A stretch of DNA of 52,770 nt from Dimargaris cristalligena (taxonomy: Eukaryota; Kickxellomycota; Dimargaritomycetes; Dimargaritales; Dimargaritaceae): NCBI GenBank assembly GCA_027576995.1, contig JANBQC010000139.1, forward strand, positions 1 to 52,770. The letters are read 5' to 3'. The position numbers were made by a program, and so were the translations under genes. A model generated the notes under the pieces. The model worked only from the letters and a program-made list of their open reading frames with translations. It made no database searches and was not told the DNA's origin. How positions within the stretch are numbered: position 1 is the stretch's first letter; each line of letters opens with the position of its first letter. Positions 22,720 through 34,070 of this stretch are shown here, one piece after another.

Positions 22720-23306
22720 CCGGTCAATATTAATTAAAGGACAAAACTAGACGCGCATTTTTATTGAAATATTCCCCCGGCATTGACCTCCCTAACCCAG
22801 CATACTATACACCCCTTTACAAGTACATTTGAGAGGCTTTATACACATCTCTTGAAACACTACCTATTTGGATTCCCTAAATTACTAAACCATACGGGTA
22901 AAATTTAATCCGCATGTATAGGGTTTTTAATGTGCAGTAGACGATAGAAAAGATTCTTAATAGTACATAGGCCTTACCAACCGGATTTCCCGCTATACAG
23001 TTGGACTAAGATTCTTCCGTGGTATTTGTCAGTATTGTTGCTATAAAACGGGAATTCGTTAAGCAACCTGCATCCGCTGAGAAGAAATGTGGGAAGCACC
23101 GAAATCAGGCCACCACTCTGCTATAATTTATGCCATATCAGGGAAAGTGTGGTTAAAAGCCGCCCATTTCCTATCCATGCCTAGGGAACTCGGTCTTAGT
23201 TTTGTGAACCTTACTACTACTACCACCACTACTTTCGTATTATACTGCTCCTGCTTGCTATGCGTGTCTCCCCTTCGTTTTCCTTGGTCGTTGGCGTAGT
23301 CGAGAC
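22720..23306. other. Intergenic spacer
   Basis: A 587-bp region between two plus-strand genes. The left half is AT-rich and the last ~90 bp has a CT-rich stretch (ACTACTACTACC... then CCTCGT-type) before the F-box gene start. No gene is seen. Confidence 0.6.
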
Positions 23307-24671
23307 ATGTCCTCCAATCTCCCCACTCATTCCACCGACCCTAATGGTCCTCCGCATCCCCTGTGCCCCACCGGCCTCAAACTGCTGCTGTGTATATTGA
23401 ACCCAGCCCACCATTTACTGGGCCACCTGTTTATTCGCCATCTCCACCAACTGGACCAATTCCACATGGCAGTCGTCTGTCGGACGTTCCGCCCCTTCGT
23501 CACCTCAGCCTACTAGATAGACCTACGGATTCGGCTGAACATTGACCTCGGCGACGGCCTTGCTCAATTTATCAGTCGCTATCGTCCGCGTGTACGCCAT
23601 TTAGAGCTTACCCGCGTGGGGCAGGTTGGAGTACCCTGGTCCAATCGACTCCGTTTACTCTTTAGCCAACTATCTCACCTACACACAGTCAAATTCTACC
23701 TACCTGAATTGGATTCTTGGTTAGGGTTTTTCAATTGTTTAGCAAGCCTTGCTCATCCACCTCATAAATTAGATGTTTTACATTTTCCGCGTGCGCTGAC
23801 CGCTTATCGATCCACCTGGCTTGATCCAAAGCAATACTCTCCAGAGGCGTTACATGATATATGGAATCAGCTCCAGGATCCCATCCTAGACACCCAGACC
23901 ATGGATGACGGCGTCGTCATTCAAACCTTAGTTGACTATCCTCATTTTCGGCGCCTGCAACCCCGCAGAGACTGGCCTGATGATAGCCTTCGCCAGACAG
24001 GCCCGGGATTTCACCCTGAAACAATCGATAATATGTTGTCCATTAAGAATTGGAATTGTCGCCTCTTGTATAGTCCCCACCAGCCGTATCCCCAGCAGCT
24101 GGTAACCCTTAGTTTGCGCGTCGGCCAAGGAATAGACCAACTGCAGGCTCTTGGCCATATAACTGAATCAAGGTATCCTTATTTGACTAACCTGACCATC
24201 AGATTTAGACCGTATCCATCACTATCCCCCGATGAGCAAGAGGTTATATCCCATTTTTTCAAACTACCTTGGGCACGACTTACGACATTGGGCATAATTG
24301 GCAAAGTTAGAATTTCTGATCTCGGTCTACTTATTGCCCAGAGTTACCCAAATCTCCGCACCTTTACCCTAATTGATCCTGTTGATTTTACAGCTACCAC
24401 CCCTCTACAAATATTATCCAGTTGTCCAAAGCTCAAGTCCCTGACTGTATACGATGGCAGCGTCCATTTTATGCGCCGTCTAGCTGACCTAGACATATAT
24501 TCTAGTACACTTTCAATTCCTACTATATGGTTCCTGTCAGGTAATGCGGACCACCTCACAGCAATTATTTCACATCTACCCAATCTTCAGGAGGTACATG
24601 TCATGAACCCGCTCTGCGATCTATCCCAAATTCAAAAGGAGCATCCCCATATCATTTTACGGTTTATCTGA
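23307..24671 (+). pseudogene. F-box/LRR-like gene interrupted by one in-frame TAG
   Basis: One continuous frame runs from the ATG at 23307 to the stop at 24669-24671 and is broken only by a TAG at 23514-23516 (codon 70). Before the stop is a degenerate F-box: LLGHLFIRHLHQLDQFHMAV followed by VCRTFRPFV. The reading continues without shift after it (IDLRIRLNIDLGDGLAQFIS, then RYRPRVRHLELTRVGQ). The remaining ~370 residues are leucine-rich-repeat-like (LRLLFSQLSHLHTVKFYL, YPNLRTFTLID, SCPKLKSLTVYD, LPNLQEVHVM). F-box/LRR proteins are substrate receptors of SCF ubiquitin ligases and form fast-changing families in fungi. The 384 codons after the TAG carry no further disruption, so the lesion is recent, or the TAG is read through, or it is a sequencing error. 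A 42-45 bp intron removing it can be drawn, but it would delete the conserved VCRTFRPF part. If the TAG is real, the intact product would be only 69 residues. Confidence 0.65.
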
Positions 24672-25233
24672 CATCCTATTTGTAAATTATTAAATTGCAG
24701 TTGCTGTCATTCGCGGTTGAATCATAGGGTTTCCGGTAGTCGATGATTGCGGTTTCTTCTCACTAAAAATTCCAGTCTCAGGATAGTTTGGGAGAGGTCC
24801 GACCCCGATGGATATGAAGCCTTGGGATACCTCTGGTAAAACGATGGAGCGATACCATGCTTGATATCCCTGATGGGCGAGGACAGGGGCTTCGGAGTTC
24901 GGAATCATTAATACTGACGGGCAGGGATCTCATTCATCAATGACCAGGTCTCTGGTTACTTTGGTCCCCGGCCATACCATCCTCTGGCAAGGATCCTGTC
25001 ATACCGGTATTGGCGGAGCGGGCCCCAATTACTGGTTAGAAGTAATACTCTCATCCATTTCCTTATACAGCTATCATTTAAAGCCCTGTGTAGTTGGGTT
25101 GAGTTTCACCCATATTGAGGATTTCAATTACTGGGCAAAGCTAGTACCTGTCTAGACAAAATCTTTATTTTATGTCGGGAACTGCATAAGCAGAATGGGC
25201 GCGCATTAAACAGGGAGATGAACTGGTTGGGGA
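24672..25233. other. Convergent intergenic spacer
   Basis: A 562-bp spacer between the F-box-like gene (+) and MYG1 (-). Two overlapping opposite ORFs of about 70 codons (24690-24908 minus and 24940-25155 plus) match nothing recognised. I would not call either. Confidence 0.55.
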
Positions 25234-27395
25234 TTATAGTGCGAGGGCCTTACGGGCCATTTCAATGGCACCTTCCTTGGTTTTGTTACCTGTGGAGGGT
25301 TCGGTGAAGCATAGTGTTTAGGAATAAAATTACACAATAAACAAATCATTAGTTGATGTCGAAATATATATTTTTCTTGTGGTTAAAAACAGCTAGGCTA
25401 ACCATAGAAATAAATAATACGAGGCATACTTCAGGAGCAATCTATCCTGACTCCAAAAAATTAATTCACACTTACCACCAATGAAACCTGACGCGTGGAC
25501 AAAGATGCATCCCTAGTAGTATATTATCGGTTGATTATATATAAAACAAAACAAATAAACCGGCCCGGTGTCAGTACCATGGCAGCAGTGGTAAACGCGA
25601 CCGGTAGCAAAGAATATTGTCAAAATGGCTTGGTATGATGACATTTGCCCTGTAAAATACACGCAAACGACTTACCTCAATGCCAGTTTTTTCTGACAAT
25701 TCCTCATCGCGAAACCCACGCCACGCTTCGGGCAGGGCCTTACGGGACTCGAACGAACCGTTATCGACCCCCACGGCCTGCACACGCCAAGCCGCGTTAG
25801 TTTCCTCGGGGTAAATCACATATATAATGAGTTTACGCTCGGCTTCCGCCGGCTCGAGCAAACCCCGCTGTTCCTCGAGGTTATACACGTGTTCCTTCCA
25901 GGGACAGCCGGACTCCAACACCATAATCTGGCCACTCGGGTCCACACTGGTGCGGGCATCAATACCCCGCGCAACCAGGTCGTAGGCGGGTAGCCAGGCG
26001 AGACCGTAGAACCGCACCCGGTCGGTGAATTCGGAACCGGTCAACGCAACGGCGCGCTGGAAACGTTCGTCGAGATCCGAGTTGGACTGGTTCCACCATG
26101 GGTTGAGTTGGCCGACGCGGGCGGGCAGGTTGGTGCTTTCGCTGTACTTGGGCTCAATGTCGGCGGGGTACCGTGAGATGCCGTTGTCGATGGCGTCGAG
26201 GGCTTCCACAAATTGCTAGAGACGGGCGGTGGTGTATTTTAAGGACCATGCGCAATGATGGAGATATTAGCATTATTAATATCCGGTACCCCTTAGTTCC
26301 TGGTTCTTACTTTTTTTTTTTGTTTTGGATGTACTCAATACTCGCGGGGTTGAACAAAAATAATGGAGCTGCTACACAAATCATTTGCAAGGTCTTATTC
26401 GAGGTCAACCCTATTGTAAACTTACGTCGTAAACCTTGTTATAGAGCATATCCACAGTCGACTCCTCGACAGCCAAGTTAAGGATCTTGGCGATGATTTC
26501 CCGGCCAAAGTGCCTGGGAATATGAATGACAGGTGATGGAATTAACGATTCATATTAGCAATAGTTTAAAGTAGTGCCGAAATTATCGGGAGGCTCGGGG
26601 GCAGTTCGATAAGACGGTCTAGCCATTATAACAAGGACATCCTAATCATCTCGGATAAGGATTATGCGTCATTGAAGCGTGCAAATGAATCAAATAGACA
26701 GTACACCAACTTACTTGTATACAAGACCTGCACTGCTCAACTTGGTAGTATGCTTTTCCGAAAATACTTCCGAGAAGCCGCGCTGATCATGTTCATAAAT
26801 ATAAGATAGATGGTCCAAATAATACACGTTAGAAATCGTTGAAGCTAGCCGCTGGTATGGGCTTGGTATTAAGCCCGGGTGGTTACCCCCCAATTCAGTG
26901 AACTAGCTATAAAGACCCGCTACATCCCAACTCTTTTCATTTAAGCTTGGTATAGTTTACGGGCCAAGGGACTCTAGAAGCGGTTGAGGAGTAGCCCATG
27001 GGTCTATTGGGACGTACCTGGTGGTGATCAAAGCGGAAGGTAGCCGGGTCGTAAACACCCCCGACATCAACGACCACATCGCAAGTCTCTAGAATCTTGG
27101 GGTCGCGGGTGCGGACTACTTGGTTGTCCTGGAAGCGGTCCGTCTGGCCCAAGAGGTACACGGCCAAGGCTTCGTCGCAATGGAACGTGCCATTGTGGGT
27201 TCCAATAAGTTTGCGGACCATGGTGCACTGACGTTTGGGTGATTGGGACATGGGGCGGGACCAAAGAAGGTTAGCAAGGGAAAGGAAAGAGCGAAGGTGA
27301 ATGTGTAGGGGAAAACGAAGGGGCGCGAGCGGGGAAGATACGAAACGCGAGGAGAGAAACGCGGAGCGAGGGTGGAGCGGTCGAAACCCAAGCAT
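25234..27395 (-). CDS. MYG1: MYG1 family 3'-5' exonuclease (UPF0160)
   Basis: Six exons: 27395-27018, 26782-26715, 26513-26426, 26215-25676, 25512-25476 and 25289-25234. These total 1167 bp in phase (388 residues; human MYG1 is 376). Residues 1 to about 48 are basic and hydrophobic (ArgPro-rich, LRSFLSLANLLWSR) and look like a mitochondrial presequence. The core begins at IGTHNGTFHCDEAL (residues about 64-77). VVRTRDP, CDVVVDVGGVYDP and the DHH-type motif RFDHHQ (residues 121-126) follow, then TKLSSAGLVY, FGREIIAKIL, FVEALDAIDNGIS and a C-terminal GCIFVHASGFIGG / NKTKEGAIEMARKAL. MYG1 processes RNA in nucleolus and mitochondria and belongs with DHH-superfamily phosphoesterases. Two further in-frame ATGs at residues 49 and 59 could give a form lacking the presequence. 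Exon 5 is only 37 bp. It is divergent from MTR3. Confidence 0.95.
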
Positions 27396-27925
27396 ACTTT
27401 CCTAGGTAAAAGATGCCGCCGCCAAAAGAGGGAGAGAATAGGGCGGGACGAAAAACTCGGAACAGTGGGTGGAAAATATATCTCGTAGAACGGGAGGGTT
27501 TACGGGCCTAGCATTTTTAGCAGCTTATAATTTATAATTGGTACGCCAAATATACTTGGCTGGCTAAAAAAAACCAGTCGTTAGCGCATTTGGTGAAGCA
27601 ACCAGAATGAGAAAGAAGGGAAGAGAGGAGGGGCTTAATTTGCAGCTGATTCTACCTGTACACGGGCGAGAAAACCTTTTACCATATTCAGAGCGTGCTG
27701 CTCCCAAGTCGATTTATGATTGTGCTCCCCTGACGTCCTTGTCGCTACTTAACCTTCGAAACTCCCCTTTTTATCGATTGTTGCGTAATTGTCTTTCAAG
27801 CAAATCCCCTTGTCATTTATATACCACCGGCTTTAGTCTCCATTGAAGCCCTCAACTGCCGATTCCACGCCTTGCATTTGCCCTTCGTTGCTAAGTCCAG
27901 CTTATATTTCCTAGTAGTGTGTCCC
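27396..27925. promoter_or_regulatory. Divergent promoter region, MYG1 / MTR3
   Basis: 530 bp between head-to-head starts of two RNA-processing genes. The MYG1-proximal part is purine-rich on the plus strand (CT-rich for MYG1); the MTR3-proximal part (about 27700-27840) is C/T-rich on the plus strand. A shared promoter is plausible but not shown. Confidence 0.4.
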
Positions 27926-29255
27926 ATGGATCGCCGGAGAGTAAATGGCCCTGAACTCAGCGTTGCCCCGCTGGTGGCAACCGTCGATGCCGAGGGCGCT
28001 GTAAACTTTGTCCAGGAGACCCCCAAACAGGCGTTTACTCCCGATACTAAACGTCAGGACGGTCGGTCAGCCGGTGATATCCGTCCTATTTGTAAGTGCA
28101 AACCACTGAACCATACAGCCTACCACTACTATACGCATCGGTTAATGCAGGTATAGCATTAGCTTCTCGGTCCCTGCTATAGGCCTCGCCGACTTTCCGA
28201 AAGTATCCATCCCGTGTTTATTAGTCAAGCCGTGCTAGTGGTCTCTCTGTATATATTACATCTAACTAATCCCCCGGAATTCTTTACCTATCTAATCAAT
28301 CGATCAGACCTCCGGGCTGGCCTTGTGAACCAGGCCAGTGGGTCGGCTTATTTCGAGCAAAAAAATACCCGCGTAACCTGCGGTGTGTACGGCCCTCGGC
28401 AAAACAAAAAGGCCCAGTTCAACGAGCTAGCCCGCCTAGAGTGCGAAATCAAGTTTACCCCATCATCCTGCGAGAAACGCCGCGCACTCCATCGCGTAAG
28501 TCCTACATTCCTTGTAGATTAATCTGATGAAAGTAAATTTGGTACCGAAATTATCCCGGGATTGGCCCCACTGAGTTACAAGTGATGCAGTTATCCTATA
28601 ACCACCGCTCTTCGTAACGGTGATCCTTGGACATTCCATTTAGATTGGGGCCTATACACTTGCTGAAGGCCTCCGCATCCACGGCATCGTACCTTATGTA
28701 TACTTTATTAGCTAAAACTTTACTCACAACCAGGCCACCGATTGTACATTCACTGCTGCATATATTTTTTTTGCAATACAGGACCCCGAGGAAAAGGAGC
28801 TTGCCAACTTTATCGCCCAAGCGCTATCCCCGGCCGTTAAGCTAGACCGTTACCCCAAGTCTACCATCAGCGTTTACATTTCGGTCATCCAGTGTGACGG
28901 TTGGTGGTCCGCCGTAGCCGCCGCCATCACTTGTGCTTCCGTGGCCCTTATTGACGCGGGTATCGACATGATCGACAGCGTCGTGGCGGCGTCCACCCTG
29001 GTGGCCAACCCATCCACGGTGCTCATGGATGCCTCGCAGTCCGAAGAAGACGCCCATCCGCATATCGACGCTGGTGTGCTCTTGGTGGCCGAACTGCCCA
29101 CTTTTAAATCCATCACCCATGTCGTCCAAATGGGCAAATTGGACATTAACCAGACCACCAAGGCCACGGAGGCGTGTCTCGAGGTGTGCGCCAAGATTCA
29201 CGGCGTGGTCAACCACTATTTACGCGAATCAGTAATACAACAAGCCGAAATCTAA
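27926..29255 (+). CDS. MTR3: Exosome core subunit Mtr3 (RNase PH-like; EXOSC6)
   Basis: Three exons, 27926-28091, 28308-28495 and 28782-29255 (828 bp, 275 residues, phases consistent; GTAAGT donors, CAG acceptors). Residues 1-55 are an N-terminal extension with GRSAGDIRPI just before the RNase PH fold. Exon 2 begins YLRAGLVNQASGSAYFEQ and contains TRVTCGVYGPRQ. Exon 3 carries LDRYPKSTISVYISVIQCDG, AAAITCASVALIDAGIDMID and the C-terminal half of the fold. The RAG-x-x-x-Q-x-x-GSAY and V-x-GPRQ arrangement distinguishes Mtr3 from Rrp41/Rrp46, and the catalytic RNase PH residues are not expected in it. Mtr3 is one of six inactive barrel subunits of the nuclear and cytoplasmic RNA exosome. Length is close to human EXOSC6 (272). 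The start at 27926 is the first ATG in frame. Confidence 0.92.
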
Positions 29256-31669
29256 TTCCCTTGCCATTCGAAAAAGGGAAATTTACGAAGGTTCACCATG
29301 TGCGGATTATTTCTCCTATTCCATTTATCGTCAATATGCCATTAAATTCTACACATTAGTTTTTTTCTCTTTGAACGGTATATTGTGCTGGGACTGTCAA
29401 TTATGTAGTATTTCGGGGTACAGGGCTTGGTTTCTGTCCATAAACTTTGCGTGACATTGCTACACATAAATGGCTCTATAGCCACCTATAATAGACGATG
29501 TTTTGCTTGTAGGTGCTGGCGGTGCACGCTTATACTGGTGCTTACCAGACGGGGAACAGGGTAAGAAGTGCTAATAAATAAATGTGACTCAGTACAGTGG
29601 CATAAGGCAAGGAATGGTATGGTATGCGAATAGTACAATCTATGGTACTTTATTTAACCAATGCAATCGGTCGCCTTAAACGGGGTTTTCTTTGTATTAC
29701 GGGTCGGAACCTGTCCCAGACGTCGGCGGACAAAGGTCCGCCACGACGAAACTATCCCTGACCGCCGCCAGTTAACACAAATCGGAAAAAGCCGCCGCGA
29801 GTTGGAAGTGGGTCTATAGATAGCATAGCATACGTTCCATGATATACACCAGTTGACGGCGGAGGTTATTGGAGAAGTGATCATGCTAATTAAGATTCCC
29901 CGAATGCGTTACATAGTAAAAAGGCACATCAAATGACGGAAATCTAGTGGGGTAGAAAAATCCAGATAAGAATATTAAACGTATCGTTATCGTATAATTA
30001 TAACAAGACGTCGAATAGAAGATGTTACCAGATTGATGCGTGGAAACTTTACAGTAACTGGAACTCACGTTAATAAGGCTACTCGAAAATGCAGCTAATC
30101 TTAAAAATACTTGACAATATCTACCTGAGCTGTTTATATAATTTACCCCGGTATTTGAGATGTTAGTGTAGCCGCTTCAGCCGGCCAATTCGATAGTTTC
30201 CATCAAAACAAGCTAAGGCATCTGTCCTTAGACACTCTATTATGCACATCGCCACGACGGCATTATCCTATATGTATGGAATAATGCAGCCTAACTGCCT
30301 TATTGCTGGTCTTCATTTTTGTTAAATTTATAAAAAATAATATATTGGACTATTTACATAATTTATTTAGTGAACAGGAGCCGGAATATAAAAAGGATAC
30401 TGTCTTCAGCTACCTATAATTACATAAATGTATCTACGAAGATCTACCAGAAACATAAACTGAAATAATAACCACTTTTAACCTGCACTTTGGCAGGCAC
30501 CTCCTAGCCATTTGTTCAACTGGAGGCTGGGTTGTTTGCCTAACCGAGGTCAGCCTCGGAGAGCTCATGACTATGGTCGAAGGTAGGGTAATCCCTCAGG
30601 GCAAACGAGGGATACCCAGTGGCCTCCTTTGAAGGGCGGCTAAGTATTATTTCCGCCTACATTATTGCAGGGGACGGCAGGTTTGTCTTTATACAGACAG
30701 CTACTGAGAAGGGGATAAATGGCCGTGGTATGACCATTGGGAAAAGGGTGGTAGAAGAAAGTGGGAGTGGGGTTGAGGGAAGCAAATGGGGAGCGCCGTG
30801 AATGAAACTATTTCTTGACATTTGTTGTTAATGATAGGATACTTGGGGTGGCTTTCGTTTGCCTATTTATAACCGACCGGTAATTTAATAGTTACCATCC
30901 CCTGGTGCTCCCTGTGTAGTCTATGTGAATGGCTTCATGAATGTCTATTGTAATATATAGAGCTACAATGTGATAACCATTGGATTTTGGTTAAGCACAA
31001 TTGCCGAGTATTAGAGCCCAAGGCACTATACTTACGGCACCTGATCCTGGGATAGGGTTATGGTCGGGGTTGAGAAATTGATGCTTCTACATAATAAGAT
31101 TTTCATGACGACAATGCAGAAAAACACACAGAACTTCCAGGCCTGCATTCACCTGAGGATGATCAGACCAGCCATACCAGTTGGGCCCTTCATTGTTACC
31201 CACTGGATGCCTTACTCGGGGATATAAATCCACTTGTCAGTCATTGTAATACTCCGCCGATGGCACCGGCTAAACCCTGTTGGACCTGATTAACTGCCAA
31301 TCAATTGACCACTGACTAGTTGTAGCATACATAGCCAAGGCCAACTGTCGCACCCCTAATGAGAAGGGCAAACCCTTCGGGCCTTCAGTGATAGATTTAA
31401 ACTATGCATGTTCCCTAAAATCACTGACAACCATTCAAGTATCGCTTTATAGGTTTCTCTGGCCAGTGGGTTTATTATTAGTAAAAATCAGAATGGGCAT
31501 TGGCTAACAAATGTGACATATCTATATAGTACATTCGGCTTACCCAATAAACCACGGTATAATAAAATAGGTGCCCCATTTCAGCGGAGCCGGAGGGATA
31601 TATCATTAGCCCGTCAGCCATCTCCCCTAGGCTATAGCCAAACTCCACTGTGGCATTGCCAGTATTTTA
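29256..31669. other. Long intergenic region with no supported gene
   Basis: About 2.4 kb, AT-rich in the middle (about 29900-30480). A minus-strand ORF at 29654-29884 (76 codons, Arg/Trp-rich) and a plus-strand ORF at 30619-30801 match nothing I recognise. The block 29680-29870 is richer in C+G (CGGCGG/CCGCC words) than its surroundings and might be a degraded coding remnant. No RNA gene was recognised. Confidence 0.5.
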
Positions 31670-34070
31670 CTATTGCTTCTTTTGTTCAGCGTGACATGCC
31701 ATCTCAATCTCATCAATCTCTTTAGGTACACTTCGACTCAAAATTATGGCCTCCGATTTCCCGATGACTAGGTTATCTTCAATGCGAATTCCGATCCCTT
31801 GGTATTGTTCGGGGAAACGGTCGTCGTAGGGTACATAAATACCGGGTTCTAAAATAGGCGTACATGTTTTTTTTAAAAAAATAAAATAAGTAGCCACAGC
31901 AGAGAAATAGGTGGTCAGTGATTTGCCATTGAAATAATAGAAATGGGTGTATCAAATTGCGGAAATAATGAAGTTATCTTGTTGCAAATCAAAAGCACGC
32001 ATAAGAAATGTACAAAGGGGCCAAACTTACCTATTGTAATTACCATACCGTCTTTGAGCTTCAAACTGCGTGAAATGTCCAAAGTGTCGTGAACGTCGAT
32101 GCCGAGGTAGTGGCCAATGTGGTGGGGGTAAAGTACATTGTCGATTTCCTGGGTATACAAATCGAACAATTAAAGTCAATAGAGCGAGATGGGCGTCAGC
32201 TAATTAAACGTTAGTTGGTCGTCATCAAGTGGTGCATTATGCGAGTCTACTTACCAAAATCCGGCCATTCTAGGTCACACAGCTAGTCTATTACACTAGA
32301 TAATCTCAACTATTTAGAATCCATATCTGACAAATAGCAGGGCAAATTTAACCTACCTCCTGAGTAGCCTGCCAGCCAAGGGACCATAGTTCCTCCTTAA
32401 GCAGCGCAACCGACCGCCAGTGGATTTGGTTGAGGGAGAGACCGGCGTCCTCGGTACAAAGCGCCATGCACGCCTTTTGAACCCGAAGCACGGCGGAGTA
32501 TAGTTCCGCCTGGGGTTGGCTAAAGGTACCCCTGACCGGCCACGTCCGGGTCACGTCGCTTGCGTAGTGCCGGTAACTCGTGCCACCGTCCAGCAGGATG
32601 AGGTCCCCAGAGCTAAGTAGTTGGTTGTTCTGGACGTAGTGGAGGGAAAGGGCATTGGCCCCACCCGCCACTACCGGTACATAGGCCATTTCCTCACCCC
32701 CATTCCACTGGCACTCGTAATCAAATAGGGTGGTAATATGGTGCTCGGTCGGACACCGGCAGGATTCGGCCATGACCCGGCGGAAGGCCAGGGCGGAGAT
32801 ATCGCCCGCTTTTTGCATGAGCTTCACCTCAGCGGCGGATTTATAGAGTCGGAGATTTTGGATCATGGGGCTCAGTTTATGAAGTGTGATACCCACTTAA
32901 AAAATACAGTAATAACGGGTGTCTGATTAATTTAGCACGTGTCTGATGTGTAACTATGTAATAGGAACATTTGAACTCGGAGGGCCCTAAAAATGAAGCC
33001 GTTTGGGAGCCCAGAGATACGCAGTGTTGAGGACGGATATACTTACATTCACCGAACATGGTCTGGGCCTGGTGAGGGGGGGAGTCGACGACTAGCTCGG
33101 TTGGCAAGTCAGCATACACTGGGCAGCTGGTTCCCGATGCGGATGCCGTCTCGAGCTGTCGGCAAACTTTGTACAAATGGGATGAAAAATCCTTGTAGTT
33201 ATACGCCTGGTAGCTACCAAAGTGCTGTTTTACACCTTCCAACCCGGCCCGGGGACCCTCCCATTTCTCGGAGTGGGGATCCCGGGGAAGAACAAACAGG
33301 GAGAGCTGATGCCCCTGGGGTAGGGCGCTCGATTTTTCCAGCATGAAGATGGCGTCGGGTTCATTGAATCCGGTTAAATAGAGGAAGTCCGAGTTTTGGT
33401 GGAACGGGTAGAAGACGTGGGTGGCTTTAAAGTGTAGACGATGGCCGAATACGAGGGCTAGACTGTTGTCGGGGAGTCTGTCTAATAGCTGGCGACGCCG
33501 GGCTTCGTATTCCGTGTAGCTGATGCCAGGGGTTACTTGGGACACAAATCAAATGGGTTAAAGGAGCCAGAGTGGTGTTCACGTTAGTCAATGTAGAAAT
33601 ATGACCCAACCTGTTATTTGTGCGATGGGGTGGGGGGGAGGGCTATACCCAGTCTGAGCCTCTGACTTGAGCATCGGGACCCTCGAATAAATGCTTTAAA
33701 TGCATAGACTAAGCAATACTGGAATTGAGGTATTACCTTCTCCGAGCGCAATTAAGTGCGGATGGGAGGCGGGTATTGGTTGGCCCATGCGTTCGGTATT
33801 GGCCTTGGCCTCGGTAAACGAGCTGAACAGGTCCTTTAGGCCCTTCTGTGGCAGGGTGGGCTGTAGGAAACTAGGTCGTGAGGTGGTAATGGCTCGAGCA
33901 CCCCTTGTTGCCCCGTTGTTTGGTTGACCTGAGAGTAGCGTTGGGACGCTGCCTGGTTTGGTTGAACCGGTTGGCTGTACCGCGAGGGCCTGGGACCAGC
34001 CTGCCTTGGAACGCAATAGGCGCCCGATGGGGCAGTTCGGAGGGTTAATGGACCGTAGTAGAGAGGTCAT
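31670..34070 (-). CDS. ICP55: Mitochondrial Xaa-Pro aminopeptidase (ICP55/XPNPEP3)
   Basis: Five exons: 34070-33737, 33535-33047, 32895-32357, 32148-32031 and 31848-31670. These total 1659 bp in phase, 552 residues. The first ~90 residues are basic, Ser/Pro-rich and lack acidic residues at the start ([20 protein letters not shown]), a mitochondrial presequence. The aminopeptidase P N-terminal domain follows ([38 protein letters not shown]). The catalytic pita-bread domain starts near residue 278. The five metal ligands are visible: Asp377 (LLDGG), Asp388 (ASDVTRTWP), His467 ([14 protein letters not shown]), Glu494 (EPGIY) and Glu517 (IRIEDN). In yeast Icp55 removes one residue from proteins after MPP cleavage, which stabilises them. 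Two acceptors end in AAG rather than CAG/TAG (exons 2 and 3), so those boundaries are a little less certain. The exon 3-4 junction is shorter than in human XPNPEP3. Confidence 0.93.

Noticed and set aside
28520..28585. Box C/D snoRNA-like TGATGA ... CTGA in MTR3 intron 2
   Set aside because: The C box has a wrong first base, there is no clear terminal stem, and no guide complementarity could be checked.
29654..29884. 76-codon minus-strand Arg/Trp-rich ORF
   Set aside because: Other frames of the same DNA look equally protein-like, no family was recognised, and there is no start context.
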